Shown here one piece after another: positions 25,776 through 33,934 of a stretch of DNA of 47,597 nucleotides. Position 1 is the first letter of the stretch; every line of letters begins with the position of its first letter. The translations under genes and the position numbers were made by a program. The notes beneath the pieces are model-generated. The model had not been told where the DNA came from, did no database searches, and saw only the letters and a list, made by a program, of their open reading frames with translations. Source of the stretch: Roseobacter sp. Its GTDB lineage: Bacteria > Pseudomonadota > Alphaproteobacteria > Rhodobacterales > Rhodobacteraceae. Location: positions 1 to 47,597 of the forward strand of contig JADFAE010000031.1 of NCBI GenBank assembly GCA_015665415.1, given 5' to 3'.

Positions 25776-25808
25776 CGCCCGGTCAGATTGTTTGACCGGG
25801 CGTTTTAT
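25776..25808 (+). terminator. Intrinsic terminator of the polysaccharide synthase operon
   Basis: CGCCCGGTCA (25776-25785) and TGACCGGGCG (25793-25802) form a perfect 10-bp stem with a 7-nt loop, followed by TTTTAT. It ends the decarboxylase-galE-synthase-hydrolase operon. Confidence 0.9.
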
Positions 25809-26120
25809 ATGGACAACTAGCCGGGGTGGCGGATTGTCGCTTGAGCGTTTTGTCCGGGAGAGCGACGCCTTCCTATTCCCTAGGATGGCTTGTTCCGCAA
25901 GGAGTTAGCTTTCAAGATAGGACATAAGCCCGGACCCAAAGGTCCAGAAATGGCCTGTTTCTTGTCTAAAGCAGACCTTCATTAACGGTAGAGTCATTCC
26001 TGCTGAGGTAAAGTTTTTGTCACCGGGGCGGGGATTTGGTATGTCTCTCATCACCAAAGGAACCGAGGCTGGTACAAACCTAACCCGGTGAATGTAGGGC
26101 AATACAGGCAGGAGACAGTG
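25809..26120. other. Intergenic stretch before the small secreted protein
   Basis: About 310 bp with no supported gene. The only features seen are A/T-rich patches around 25980-26030 that may hold a promoter; no clear -35/-10 pair could be fixed. Confidence 0.4.
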
Positions 26121-26396
26121 ATGTTCTTCCAATCTACCCGCGTGCTTGGCGCGGCGACTATCACGTGCGTGATGGCATTCGCTCCCTTGGGGGCGGCGGC
26201 AGATTCACGGAGCACTGAAACTCCCAACAGCAAGCCTGCGCAAACGCTGCGTTTGGCCAGTGGCGGGCTCAATCTGTTGACTGCGCCGAAAACGCGCCGC
26301 TCATCGGCGAACCGCAAGCGTGTTGCGGTGGGCAACGGCAGTTACATCTGCTCGCCCGCAGGGTTTGGGCAGCCGTCGCGCTGCTATTCCAACTGA
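26121..26396 (+). CDS. Small secreted protein with a C-terminal Cys-pair motif
   Basis: Protein of 91 residues. A Sec signal peptide (about 1-27, ending Gly-Ala-Ala-Ala-Asp) is followed by a basic, Ser/Thr-rich mature part. The C-terminus is Tyr-Ile-Cys-Ser-Pro-Ala-Gly-Phe-Gly-Gln-Pro-Ser-Arg-Cys-Tyr-Ser-Asn, with two cysteines that likely form a disulfide. I have seen similar Ile-Cys-Ser-Pro-Ala-Gly-Phe-Gly ends on small alphaproteobacterial exported proteins, but no function is known to me. The start has an AGGAGACAGTG ribosome site; 33 bp upstream another ATG has none. Confidence 0.75.
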   Translation: MFFQSTRVLGAATITCVMAFAPLGAAADSRSTETPNSKPAQTLRLASGGLNLLTAPKTRRSSANRKRVAVGNGSYICSPAGFGQPSRCYSN

Positions 26397-26586
26397 GCCT
26401 GAGAGGGTTCTCGACTCGGCTCTTGTCCGCAAGGCAAGTGGCGTGCGTGACCTTTTCTCTTTTTGATGCCGGACCTCTCGGTCACGGCGCCTAGCAAGCT
26501 GGTGTTCAACTCCAGGCTGCGTCTCTGATGATGCGCTGTTGGCTTTGGGTTGGCAAAGGTGCTTGTGCTGCTTGTGTTGAGGTAGC

Positions 26587-27504
26587 ATGTTAAAACTATT
26601 CATGTTTTTACTGGGGTTTACGGCTATGTCCCAGATCGCAGAGGCACAACGCGCAGGCGTTGGGGCCTGGGAAAACCCGGATTACACGATGCTGCGTTGG
26701 ATCGAAAAGCAGCCCGGACTGAGCTGGTATTACAACTGGCGCAGTGATCAGATCGCGACCAAGAGTCCGCAGCGACGCGCGGCAGAATTTGTGCCGATGA
26801 TCCATAGTGCGCGCAATATTAACGACAGGATCCAAAGCAGCCAAAATCCACGCGCGCTGTTGGGATTCAACGAACCAGACGGCAATGGCGGTGATCATCA
26901 GGCGGGGATGACGGTGGCACAGGCGGTGGCGCTTTGGCCCCAGCTTGAGGCCCGCGGGCTCCGGCTCGGCAGTCCGGCCACCACTCGAGAAGGCACGCTG
27001 GGTCATAATTCCTGGCAACGTCGCTTCATGAATGAAGTGGCCAGGCGCGGATTGCGCGTCGATTTCATGGCCGTTCACTACTATTCCAAGACCGGCGATG
27101 TGGCAGAGTTTCGCAACTGGTTGATCCAGGTGCATCAGGAATACCGCAAACCAATCTGGGTGACCGAGTTTGCGCTGATCGACTGGAGCCGACCCGGGAG
27201 CGCCAGCTACAGGGCCAACGCCAAATTTGCCAAAGCTGCAATCGAGATGATGCAGGGATTGTCCTTTGTTGAGCGCCACGCCTGGTTTGCAGCCAATCCC
27301 TATCCCTGGCCGGGGGGGGCACCTTCGATCAATCTGGTCGATAATCAACTGCGTGAAACCCCTGTTGGACAGGCCTTTCGACAGGCTCTGGCAGGGTCGA
27401 CGCCAGGACGCCTGGCCTTGTTGCAGACCGAAGAGGCTGCGGGCGCAGGTGCAAATACCGAAATCAGGCGCAGCTCAAATCTGACGATCGCCGATCGTCG
27501 GTAA
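26587..27504 (+). CDS. Exported GH128-like glycoside hydrolase
   Basis: Protein of 305 residues with a signal peptide (about 1-20, ending Ala-Glu-Ala-Gln). It matches the glycosyl hydrolase catalytic core family of the GH128 type, whose known members cleave beta-1,3-glucan. Acid/base Glu96 lies in Leu-Gly-Phe-Asn-Glu-Pro-Asp and nucleophile Glu194 in Trp-Val-Thr-Glu-Phe-Ala; the active-site His-Tyr-Tyr after Phe-Met-Ala-Val is also present. Start has a TTGAGGT site. Placed between the small secreted protein and the Sel1 protein, it likely modifies the polymer made by the GT2 synthase, which hints at a beta-glucan. Confidence 0.8.
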   Translation: MLKLFMFLLGFTAMSQIAEAQRAGVGAWENPDYTMLRWIEKQPGLSWYYNWRSDQIATKSPQRRAAEFVPMIHSARNINDRIQSSQNPRALLGFNEPDGNGGDHQAGMTVAQAVALWPQLEARGLRLGSPATTREGTLGHNSWQRRFMNEVARRGLRVDFMAVHYYSKTGDVAEFRNWLIQVHQEYRKPIWVTEFALIDWSRPGSASYRANAKFAKAAIEMMQGLSFVERHAWFAANPYPWPGGAPSINLVDNQLRETPVGQAFRQALAGSTPGRLALLQTEEAAGAGANTEIRRSSNLTIADRR

Positions 27505-27681
27505 GGTGGGGGAAACCCGCGTAAGGTGCTGCCGGTATAAGGCGGCATCTACGGGTTGTAATATGACTTGAAAATGTAGACAAAACAAAGTTTTGCATGC
27601 AGAATGAGGTGAGGCAGAAACCTATCACGACTTCTTGGATTCCCCGTTCCAGCGGGACCCTATTTTGGAGGACTGATAGAT

Positions 27682-29082
27682 ATGCGTTTTGTAACGATTT
27701 TTGCTTTTTCCCTACTCGGCACCACTTCCCTTTCTTTGCTCTCATTATCCCCTGCGCATGCGCTTGGTGGCGACAATGATACTGTTCGCGCGGTGACAGC
27801 TGACAGCGTTGGCGCAGACCCGACGCCTGAGGCGGCGGCAGCAGGGCTGGTCGCCTTGGAGCAGGCGGCTGCCAGCGGTGACGCTGGGGCCAAAGCGACG
27901 CTGGGCCGCATCCTTTTGGAAGGGATCTTTCAGCAGGCTGACCCGGATCGTGGCGAGGCTCTGCTCTTGGAAGCTGCTGAGGCGGATCACCCCAAGGCAA
28001 TGATTTCATTGGCGAATGCCTATCTTTGGGGGCTATATGGTCGGCCCATCGACGCCGAGAAATCCCGTGCTCTGTTTGAGCAAGCCATAGCCTTCGGAGA
28101 CCCAGAGGCGCTCAGGCTGTATGGGGACCAATTGGTGCGCGGCACTGAGTTTGACAGGGATACAACCCGTGGCATCGAGATGCTGGAGAGGGCGGTGGAG
28201 TTGGGCGCGCCCAAGGCTCAGATCACGCTGGGAAGTCTTTATCTAGACGGCATTCACTTGCGCCGCGATGAGGCCCGGGCGAAGGTTCTGTTCGAGGCCG
28301 CCGCCAGAGCCGGAGACGGGGAGGGCCTAGAGCTGCTTGGGGCCGATATCATGTGGAACCGGCGAGGCAGTCAGCGGGCTGAAAAATACCTGCTGCGCGC
28401 TGCGGATCTGGGACGTGGATCGGCCTGGACCACGTTGGCCAAAGGGGCGATGTATGGCTATTTAGGCAAGCGTTCCCGGTCCAAGTTCCTGGGCTATGCC
28501 CATAATGCCCGTGAGGCGGGGCAAAGCGAAGTTGCGGTTCTGGACGCACATCGCGCCCTTTGGGGGATCAGTATGCGGGCCAGTGGCCCCAAGGCCATTC
28601 GTGGATTGGAAGAGGCTGTCGCGCAGGACAATGAGGCCGCTCTGAAGTTCCTGATCAGTCTTGTGCGTGATGGCAACCGCTGGAATGTGCGCCGGAATTC
28701 GAGGATGGCGCAGACCTATTTGGCGGAGCATTCAGACCTGCTGAGCGCCGCCGAGATCGCCCAGTACGAGCTGTCATTCGACGTGGCGAAGACAAAAAAT
28801 GTCAAACAGTTTGGTGCACTTGCTGAACGATATGCCGAAACGCCGGGGGCAAAATCCGCTTGGTTCGGCCAGGAGCTTTATGCCGCGAACCCGAATTTTG
28901 CCATGTATCTGCTGCAGGCCCGGATGAAGGACGCGGGCAACTATGGGGGTGCGCTCAACGGTATGGCCACCAAGGCCACGCTCAAGTCGATCTGGCGGGA
29001 GTGTCGGGAGCTCGGCTATTCGCGCAACTGTGGCGACTCGGTTCTGGAGCCCAGCATCGTCGGCGCGTTGCTTGCCCGGTGA
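27682..29082 (+). CDS. Exported Sel1-repeat (TPR-like) protein
   Basis: Protein of 466 residues with a signal peptide (cleavage near Ala-His-Ala, about residue 30) and no lipobox cysteine. At least five Sel1-type helical repeats are visible between about 50 and 270, with the Leu-Gly-x-x-Tyr/Leu-x-x-Gly and Ala-x-x-x-Gly-x-x-x-Ala pattern. Two further Cys near the C-terminus could form a disulfide. Periplasmic Sel1/TPR scaffolds such as AlgK in alginate export are standard parts of synthase-dependent polysaccharide systems. Its place at the end of this locus suggests such a role here, though Sel1 proteins have many functions. GGAGG precedes the start. Confidence 0.75.
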   Translation: MRFVTIFAFSLLGTTSLSLLSLSPAHALGGDNDTVRAVTADSVGADPTPEAAAAGLVALEQAAASGDAGAKATLGRILLEGIFQQADPDRGEALLLEAAEADHPKAMISLANAYLWGLYGRPIDAEKSRALFEQAIAFGDPEALRLYGDQLVRGTEFDRDTTRGIEMLERAVELGAPKAQITLGSLYLDGIHLRRDEARAKVLFEAAARAGDGEGLELLGADIMWNRRGSQRAEKYLLRAADLGRGSAWTTLAKGAMYGYLGKRSRSKFLGYAHNAREAGQSEVAVLDAHRALWGISMRASGPKAIRGLEEAVAQDNEAALKFLISLVRDGNRWNVRRNSRMAQTYLAEHSDLLSAAEIAQYELSFDVAKTKNVKQFGALAERYAETPGAKSAWFGQELYAANPNFAMYLLQARMKDAGNYGGALNGMATKATLKSIWRECRELGYSRNCGDSVLEPSIVGALLAR

Positions 29083-29104
29083 GAGCGAGGATGAGTGTGC
29101 GGAT

Positions 29105-29136
29105 CCATTGGCGGGAAAAGATGGTGCCGCCAATGG
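29105..29136. terminator. Hairpin between convergent genes
   Basis: CCATTGGCGG (29105-29114) and CCGCCAATGG (29127-29136) form a perfect 10-bp stem in the short gap between the Sel1 gene and the oppositely oriented frnE-like gene. T tracts are poor, so bidirectional termination is likely but not certain. Confidence 0.5.
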
Positions 29137-29163
29137 GGCTGTTCCCCCCCAAGGGGAGGGGGG

Positions 29164-29847
29164 CTATTTGTCCTGCATTTGAGCCAGCTGGTTGAGGATG
29201 CTGGTGAAATTCTCCACTCCCTGGGCACCGCTGACCAGATGTTTTTGATCAAAGATCACCGCCGGGACGCTCTGGATGCCCTGGCTGCGCCAGAAGGCCT
29301 GGGCGTCGCGAACCTCACCGGCAAAGCGCTGGTCATTCAACACGGCCAGGGCTTCGTCGCGCTCGAGCCCGGTTTCCGCAGCGATTTCAACCAGGACGCC
29401 GATGTCCGAGAGATCTCGCTGATGGGTGAAATGGGCGGTGAATAGCGCCAGTTTCAGATCGTTTTTGCGCCCCAGAGTCTCGGCCCAATGCAACAGCTGA
29501 TGGCTGTTGAAGGTGTTGTGCATGCGCATGTCAGGGGCAAATTTGAAGTCAAACCCCAATGCGGCACCAAGACCGGTCATCTGGTCCCGGGAGTGTTCGG
29601 ATTGCGCGGCTGTGACGCCGTATTTCTCGACGAGATGCGCGGTTAGATTCTGGCCTTCTGGCGGCATTTCCGGATTGAGTTCAAATGGATGCCAGTGAAG
29701 GTCGCAATCACGCCCTGTCGCCTCTATCGCTTGGGTCAGCTGTTTGTAACCAATAACACACCAGGGGCACATCACGTCTGAAACGATATCGATACGCAGG
29801 GGGGACTGGCGGTCCGGGCTCTCTGTGTTGATGTTGGATTGGCGCAT
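29164..29847 (-). CDS. FrnE-type DsbA-family oxidoreductase
   Basis: Cytosolic thioredoxin-fold protein of 227 residues (DsbA family, FrnE branch). The Cys-Pro-Trp-Cys redox motif is near residue 27, and the cis-proline loop Ser-Val-Pro-Ala-Val-Ile-Phe is near residue 187. Members act as disulfide isomerases or oxidoreductases linked to oxidative stress; 2-hydroxychromene-2-carboxylate isomerases share the fold but lack this Cys pair. No signal peptide. It is alone, divergent from nothing obvious, and ends against the Sel1 gene. Confidence 0.85.
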   Translation of the reverse strand: MRQSNINTESPDRQSPLRIDIVSDVMCPWCVIGYKQLTQAIEATGRDCDLHWHPFELNPEMPPEGQNLTAHLVEKYGVTAAQSEHSRDQMTGLGAALGFDFKFAPDMRMHNTFNSHQLLHWAETLGRKNDLKLALFTAHFTHQRDLSDIGVLVEIAAETGLERDEALAVLNDQRFAGEVRDAQAFWRSQGIQSVPAVIFDQKHLVSGAQGVENFTSILNQLAQMQDK

Positions 29848-29940
29848 TCGGGATCCTCTCTCGGCGGGGCGAAGGCCCTTTGTGTCCTGCTTCTAGCAAG
29901 GCCTGAGGTTTACCTCAATCTGCACAAAGCCCGATCACAG

Positions 29941-29975
29941 CAAATGCGCCGCCCCATCGGGGACCGGCGCATTTG
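29941..29975 (-). terminator. Nested hairpin after the chemoreceptor gene
   Basis: CAAATGCGCCG (29941-29951) pairs with CGGCGCATTTG (29965-29975); inside it CCCC pairs with GGGG. The chemoreceptor stop is 24 bp away. On the minus strand the tail is not T-rich, so it may be a weak or protein-assisted terminator. Confidence 0.55.
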
Positions 29976-29998
29976 TATCTAAGTTTGTGAGGGTGGTT

Positions 29999-31843
29999 TC
30001 AGAAATCGTCCCAACCCACGGCTTGTGGCAGCGCAGAGGGGCCAGGCTCATCCGCAAAGAAATCTTCTGCGAGCGCGTTCACTGGTGCCGCCACCGCTGT
30101 TGCGGCAGGCGCGGTCGATCGTGCTAGGGGAGCAACTGACACCGTTCCCCCCGTCTTGAAGACCGAAACATGATTGGCAAGCTCGCCCGCGTCGTTGCGC
30201 AGGATCTGGCTGGCGGCGGTGCTTTCTTCTACCATGGCCGCATTGTGTTGGGTCACCTGATCCAGCTGAGAGACCCCGGTGTTGATTTCGTGCAGGGTGG
30301 TGGATTGCTCGTTGGCTCCTTGGGCGATCTCAGAGACATGATCGGAGATGTTGCCTACCCGGGCGATGATACTGTCCAGCTCGCCACCTGCTTTGCCAAC
30401 AAGATCAACACCTTCGGAGACGTGCTGCGAACTCTCTGAAATCAGCAACTTGATTTCCTGGGCCGCATCGGAAGAGCGTTGCGCCAAAGCGCGGACTTCG
30501 GAGGCAACCACCGCAAAGCCCCGTCCGGCTTCGCCGGCGCGCGCGGCCTCGACCCCGGCGTTGAGTGCCAGAAGATTGGTCTGGAAGGAAATGTCATCGA
30601 TGACCGTGATGATCTGGGAAATCTTGTTGGAGGACTCCTCGATCTGCGACATTGCCGCCACCGCATCGGTCACCACCTGGCCGCTTTGCTTGGCGCTGAG
30701 CTGGGCTTCGGACACGATGTCCTCCACCTTTTTGGCGCCATCGGCCGCGGATTGCACGCTGACGGTCAGCTGTTCCATGGCTGCTGCGGTCTCTTCCAAA
30801 GTGGCGGCCTGGCTTTCCGTGCGTTGCGACAGATCGTTGGAGGATTGGCTGATTTCCTCGGCGCTGGAGCGGATCCGGGAGGAGCTTTCCACAACCGCGT
30901 TCATGATGCCCACCATGGTTGTCAAAGTGGCGTTGTAGTTCTTGCGCAGGCTTTCGTATTCTCCCTCAAACGGGGTGTTGATGTTCTGTGTCAGATCCCC
31001 ATCCGACATATTCTGCAGGGCGCGGTTCAGCCGGTCCACGACCTTTTTCTGATTGGCTTGGGCTGCTTGGCGTTCGGCTTCGACAGCCCGGGCCGCAGTG
31101 AGCTGGGTTTTCAGGTTGTCGATGTTGCGGGCAATCTCGCCCATTTCGTCTCTGCGGTCCAAGAGGGGAACGGTTTGGCTGTAGTCGCCTTCGGCAATTA
31201 CATTGATGGTTTCGCCGACAGACTTCAAAGGACGTGACAGGATCGACCGGAGGGCAAAGGCTGAGAGCAGACACATGATGGTAAAAGCCAAACCCGCAAA
31301 AACGCGTGTCATCATTTGAGCTGGTGCGGCTTCGGCAAATGCCCGTTGCGGGGACCAGATCATTGCAATCGAGCCCACGATGACGCTGCCATCGGCACCA
31401 GCTGCGGCAGGGGCGGCTATGAAATAGCCGCCGCCGCTGGTTTCCAAGGCTTCTGTTTGCGAAGAGGCGGCCCCAAGATTGGCGAGTTGATCGCGCTCGG
31501 CATCAGTGGCTTCGCCGGCTTGGGCGATGATCTTGCCATCCGGGTTGACGGCGACGCCAAATACTGCCCGGCCCTCAGACAGTTCGAGGATCTTTTCAAG
31601 ATCTGCAGAAAGCCGATCCGAGTCCCCAAATCGAATGGCGCCACCACTGCGGGCGGCGACAGTGACGGTGACACCATTGCCTAGGGTCTGTACGCCTTTT
31701 TCGACAGCCGCTTCAAATGCAATGTCATTTCTGACGGTCAAGGCGGCAGAAACCACCAAGGTTGTTGCGGCAATGAGTAGGCAGCACTTCATGAAGACTG
31801 ACATGCCTTTGAATGGAGAAAACGCGGGAATGCGTGGTTTCAT
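29999..31843 (-). CDS. Methyl-accepting chemotaxis protein
   Basis: Chemoreceptor of 614 residues. Membrane helix near 17-40, periplasmic sensor of about 140 residues, second helix near 185-205, HAMP segments, a second HAMP-like stretch, then a long helical signalling domain with the conserved hairpin tip (Ile-Ala-Phe-type region: Gln-Thr-Asn-Leu-Leu-Ala-Leu-Asn-Ala-Gly-Val-Glu-Ala-Ala-Arg-Ala-Gly-Glu). After an Ala/Pro-rich linker the protein ends in Gly-Trp-Asp-Asp-Phe, which fits the x-Trp-x-x-Phe tether for CheR/CheB. Start has an AGGTAGATCC site. It lies 48 bp after a stand-alone periplasmic sensor-like gene in the same direction. Confidence 0.95.
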   Translation of the reverse strand: MKPRIPAFSPFKGMSVFMKCCLLIAATTLVVSAALTVRNDIAFEAAVEKGVQTLGNGVTVTVAARSGGAIRFGDSDRLSADLEKILELSEGRAVFGVAVNPDGKIIAQAGEATDAERDQLANLGAASSQTEALETSGGGYFIAAPAAAGADGSVIVGSIAMIWSPQRAFAEAAPAQMMTRVFAGLAFTIMCLLSAFALRSILSRPLKSVGETINVIAEGDYSQTVPLLDRRDEMGEIARNIDNLKTQLTAARAVEAERQAAQANQKKVVDRLNRALQNMSDGDLTQNINTPFEGEYESLRKNYNATLTTMVGIMNAVVESSSRIRSSAEEISQSSNDLSQRTESQAATLEETAAAMEQLTVSVQSAADGAKKVEDIVSEAQLSAKQSGQVVTDAVAAMSQIEESSNKISQIITVIDDISFQTNLLALNAGVEAARAGEAGRGFAVVASEVRALAQRSSDAAQEIKLLISESSQHVSEGVDLVGKAGGELDSIIARVGNISDHVSEIAQGANEQSTTLHEINTGVSQLDQVTQHNAAMVEESTAASQILRNDAGELANHVSVFKTGGTVSVAPLARSTAPAATAVAAPVNALAEDFFADEPGPSALPQAVGWDDF

Positions 31844-31891
31844 GGATCTACCTATCTGGAAAAGGAACAGAGCTTTGGGGCGCAGTTGAAG

Positions 31892-32461
31892 TTACATCAG
31901 CGCATCGGCATCGATGCCGACAGTCATTGCGCCAATCGCATTGCCTGTGGCTGCATCGGTGATGGTCAGAGAGATCTGGGCCTGATATCTGCGGCTGGAT
32001 TCATCGAGTTCCACATCCCCGAAATGGATGGCGTCGACGCCGACACTGTAGGTTTTTTGGAATTTGGCTTCGTCGCCCTGCCACATGTCTGAGGTGAGAT
32101 GAGAGGCCGCAACATTCAGCCCCTGGGCATCCATGATGAAGACTTCTGTGATCCGGCCGCCGGATTTGGTGACCTGTTCGCGCAGGAAATTCGCTGCGGC
32201 ATTTTGCATAACCTGATTGACGGTCTGTGAAGAACTGTCGCCGACTTCTGCGCGCCATGTGGTGTCCAGTGCGTCAACCTCGGCCTGATTGTATTCTTTG
32301 GTCTGGATGTTTTGGCTGGCGATCGCGTCAATCAGGATCGGAGATTGCGACCATGATCTGATATTTTCATCCAGATAGCTTTGCATGGCGGTCTGGTAGT
32401 CAGAAGCTATGGCGGGGGCGGCCATGAGAATAAGAGCGGAGGCAAATGTGGCATAGCGCAT
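31892..32461 (-). CDS. Stand-alone periplasmic Cache-like sensor protein
   Basis: Protein of 189 residues with a signal peptide (1-19, ending Ala-Ile-Ala) and no membrane helix after it. The mature part resembles a PDC/Cache ligand-binding domain: a long N-terminal helix, Val-Phe-Ile-Met-Asp-Ala-Gln-Gly-Leu-Asn-Val-Ala-Ala-Ser, then Asp-Met-Trp-Gln-Gly-Asp-Glu-Ala-Lys and a final strand Ala-Met-Thr-Val-Gly-Ile-Asp. Co-transcribed with the chemoreceptor downstream, so it may bind a ligand and present it to that receptor. Start has an AAAGGAT site. Confidence 0.75.
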   Translation of the reverse strand: MRYATFASALILMAAPAIASDYQTAMQSYLDENIRSWSQSPILIDAIASQNIQTKEYNQAEVDALDTTWRAEVGDSSSQTVNQVMQNAAANFLREQVTKSGGRITEVFIMDAQGLNVAASHLTSDMWQGDEAKFQKTYSVGVDAIHFGDVELDESSRRYQAQISLTITDAATGNAIGAMTVGIDADALM

Positions 32462-32937
32462 TTGAATGATCCTTTGCGACGTCGGAGTGAGCGGAACGAT
32501 GTAGGAAAGCTAAGTATATGAATTTACTGAGAGGTTAACCTACCTGTGGTTGCATTTCGAACTCTGATGTTACGGAAAGGGCACTGATCTGCGGCGGGGC
32601 GAGGGTTCTAGGAGTGCATGGAATTCGGATTCGAGATAAGGGTTTGATATTGCTTAATTGTTTCTGATATTTTTTGGCTTGTGCATTTTTTTTGATATTT
32701 TTACGAAATGCTTTCGCCGTGTGCCCCTGGCTGCTATTACAGAAAAAACTGCTGCGAATGCCCCATGGTTCTTTTTGAGTGTCCGGAGGGATTTCTCGCA
32801 TGGGTAGTGGCTGGGTCGAATCGATATTTATGACCGCCTGAGGGCACCATATAGTTTGTGCTGATACCGAACATTTTTGCAGTTCTTGGGGGTAGCAGAA
32901 GATTGCGCCGGACACCGCTCTGCAGCATGGTGGCCGA
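32462..32937. other. AT-rich divergent intergenic region
   Basis: 476 bp between the divergent Cache-like and LysR genes, with a marked AT-rich core at about 32640-32720. No gene could be supported; the frames across it are short and lack motifs. It should hold promoters for both sides, but no clear boxes were fixed. Confidence 0.45.
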
Positions 32938-33837
32938 ATGATAGAACTCAGAGATCTTCAATTGCTGACGGCCCTGGCGCGGCGTCAGCACTTTGCCAAG
33001 GCTGCCAAAGACTGTGCCATGTCACAGCCGGCCTTTTCGATGCGCATTCGCAATCTCGAAGAGAAACTCGGCGTGTCGATCGTCCGACGTGGCAATCGGT
33101 TTCAGGGCCTGACCGGCGAGGGGGAGATGATCGTGCGCCGGGCGCGGGGCATTCTGGATGACGCCAAGGCGCTGGAGCAGGAGGTTGCGGCCTCGCGCGG
33201 GGAGGTGACCGGGACCCTGATGCTGGGCGTGGTGCCAACGGCCACGGCCTTTGCGGCGCAGGTGGTGAACCGTTTGCACGAGATCCATCCCCGCATTCTG
33301 GTGCATATCGATGTCACCACCTCGATGGCAATCCAACAGCGCATTCTGGATGGCACCATCGATGCCGGTGTGACCTATAGCGACAGCGTGCCGCCCGGAT
33401 TGGTGACGATCACCGACCTTTATGAGGAAAGCTATGTGCTGCTGGCCCCAGAGACCATGGTGGCGCAGGGAGGGGACAGCATCAGTTGGCAGGCGGCCGC
33501 CGAGTTGCCGCTGAGCCTGCTGGAGCCGGGGATGCAGAACCGTCGTATTCTGGACCGGATTTTTGCCGGTCAGGAGCTCAAGCCAGAGGTGATGTCCGAA
33601 TCCAGTGGCTTTATGTCGGCGATCATCATGGCACGCGAAGGCGCTGTGGCGACCATTCTGCCGCGCGCTTTGGCGGATGCGCTGGGCCCCATTGCCGGCA
33701 CTCGCGCGCTGGCACTGGTGAGCGCGGGAGAGGTGGAATCACAGGCCCGTCCAATCTGTCTGGCCTGCCTGCAGCGAACCCCGGAATTGACCACGGTAGC
33801 CTCTTTGCGCCGGGTTGTTGCCGCCTTTGCGCAATAA
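32938..33837 (+). CDS. LysR-family regulator, probable formate dehydrogenase regulator
   Basis: LysR protein of 299 residues: N-terminal winged helix (Lys-Ala-Ala-Lys-Asp-Cys-Ala-Met-Ser-Gln-Pro-Ala-Phe-Ser) and C-terminal substrate-binding domain. It lies 97 bp before and parallel to fdsGB-fdsA, the position of FdsR in other NAD-formate dehydrogenase operons, so it likely controls the operon in response to formate or a C1 intermediate. Its stop codon lies within a perfect inverted repeat. Confidence 0.85.
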   Translation: MIELRDLQLLTALARRQHFAKAAKDCAMSQPAFSMRIRNLEEKLGVSIVRRGNRFQGLTGEGEMIVRRARGILDDAKALEQEVAASRGEVTGTLMLGVVPTATAFAAQVVNRLHEIHPRILVHIDVTTSMAIQQRILDGTIDAGVTYSDSVPPGLVTITDLYEESYVLLAPETMVAQGGDSISWQAAAELPLSLLEPGMQNRRILDRIFAGQELKPEVMSESSGFMSAIIMAREGAVATILPRALADALGPIAGTRALALVSAGEVESQARPICLACLQRTPELTTVASLRRVVAAFAQ

Positions 33838-33854
33838 GTTTTCGTTATTGCGCA
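33828..33854. promoter_or_regulatory. Perfect inverted repeat overlapping the LysR stop, upstream of fdsGB
   Basis: TGCGCAATAA (33828-33837) and TTATTGCGCA (33845-33854) are perfect 10-bp arms around GTTTTCG. The left arm contains the TAA stop of the LysR gene. No T run follows, so an operator for the fds genes or an mRNA hairpin is more likely than a terminator. Confidence 0.5.
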
Positions 33855-33934
33855 TTCCGGACATTCGATTTGACGATATGATTTCCTGATGACATGTGCC
33901 GATAAAAGGCACGTGCGAATATTTGGAGGTCAGC

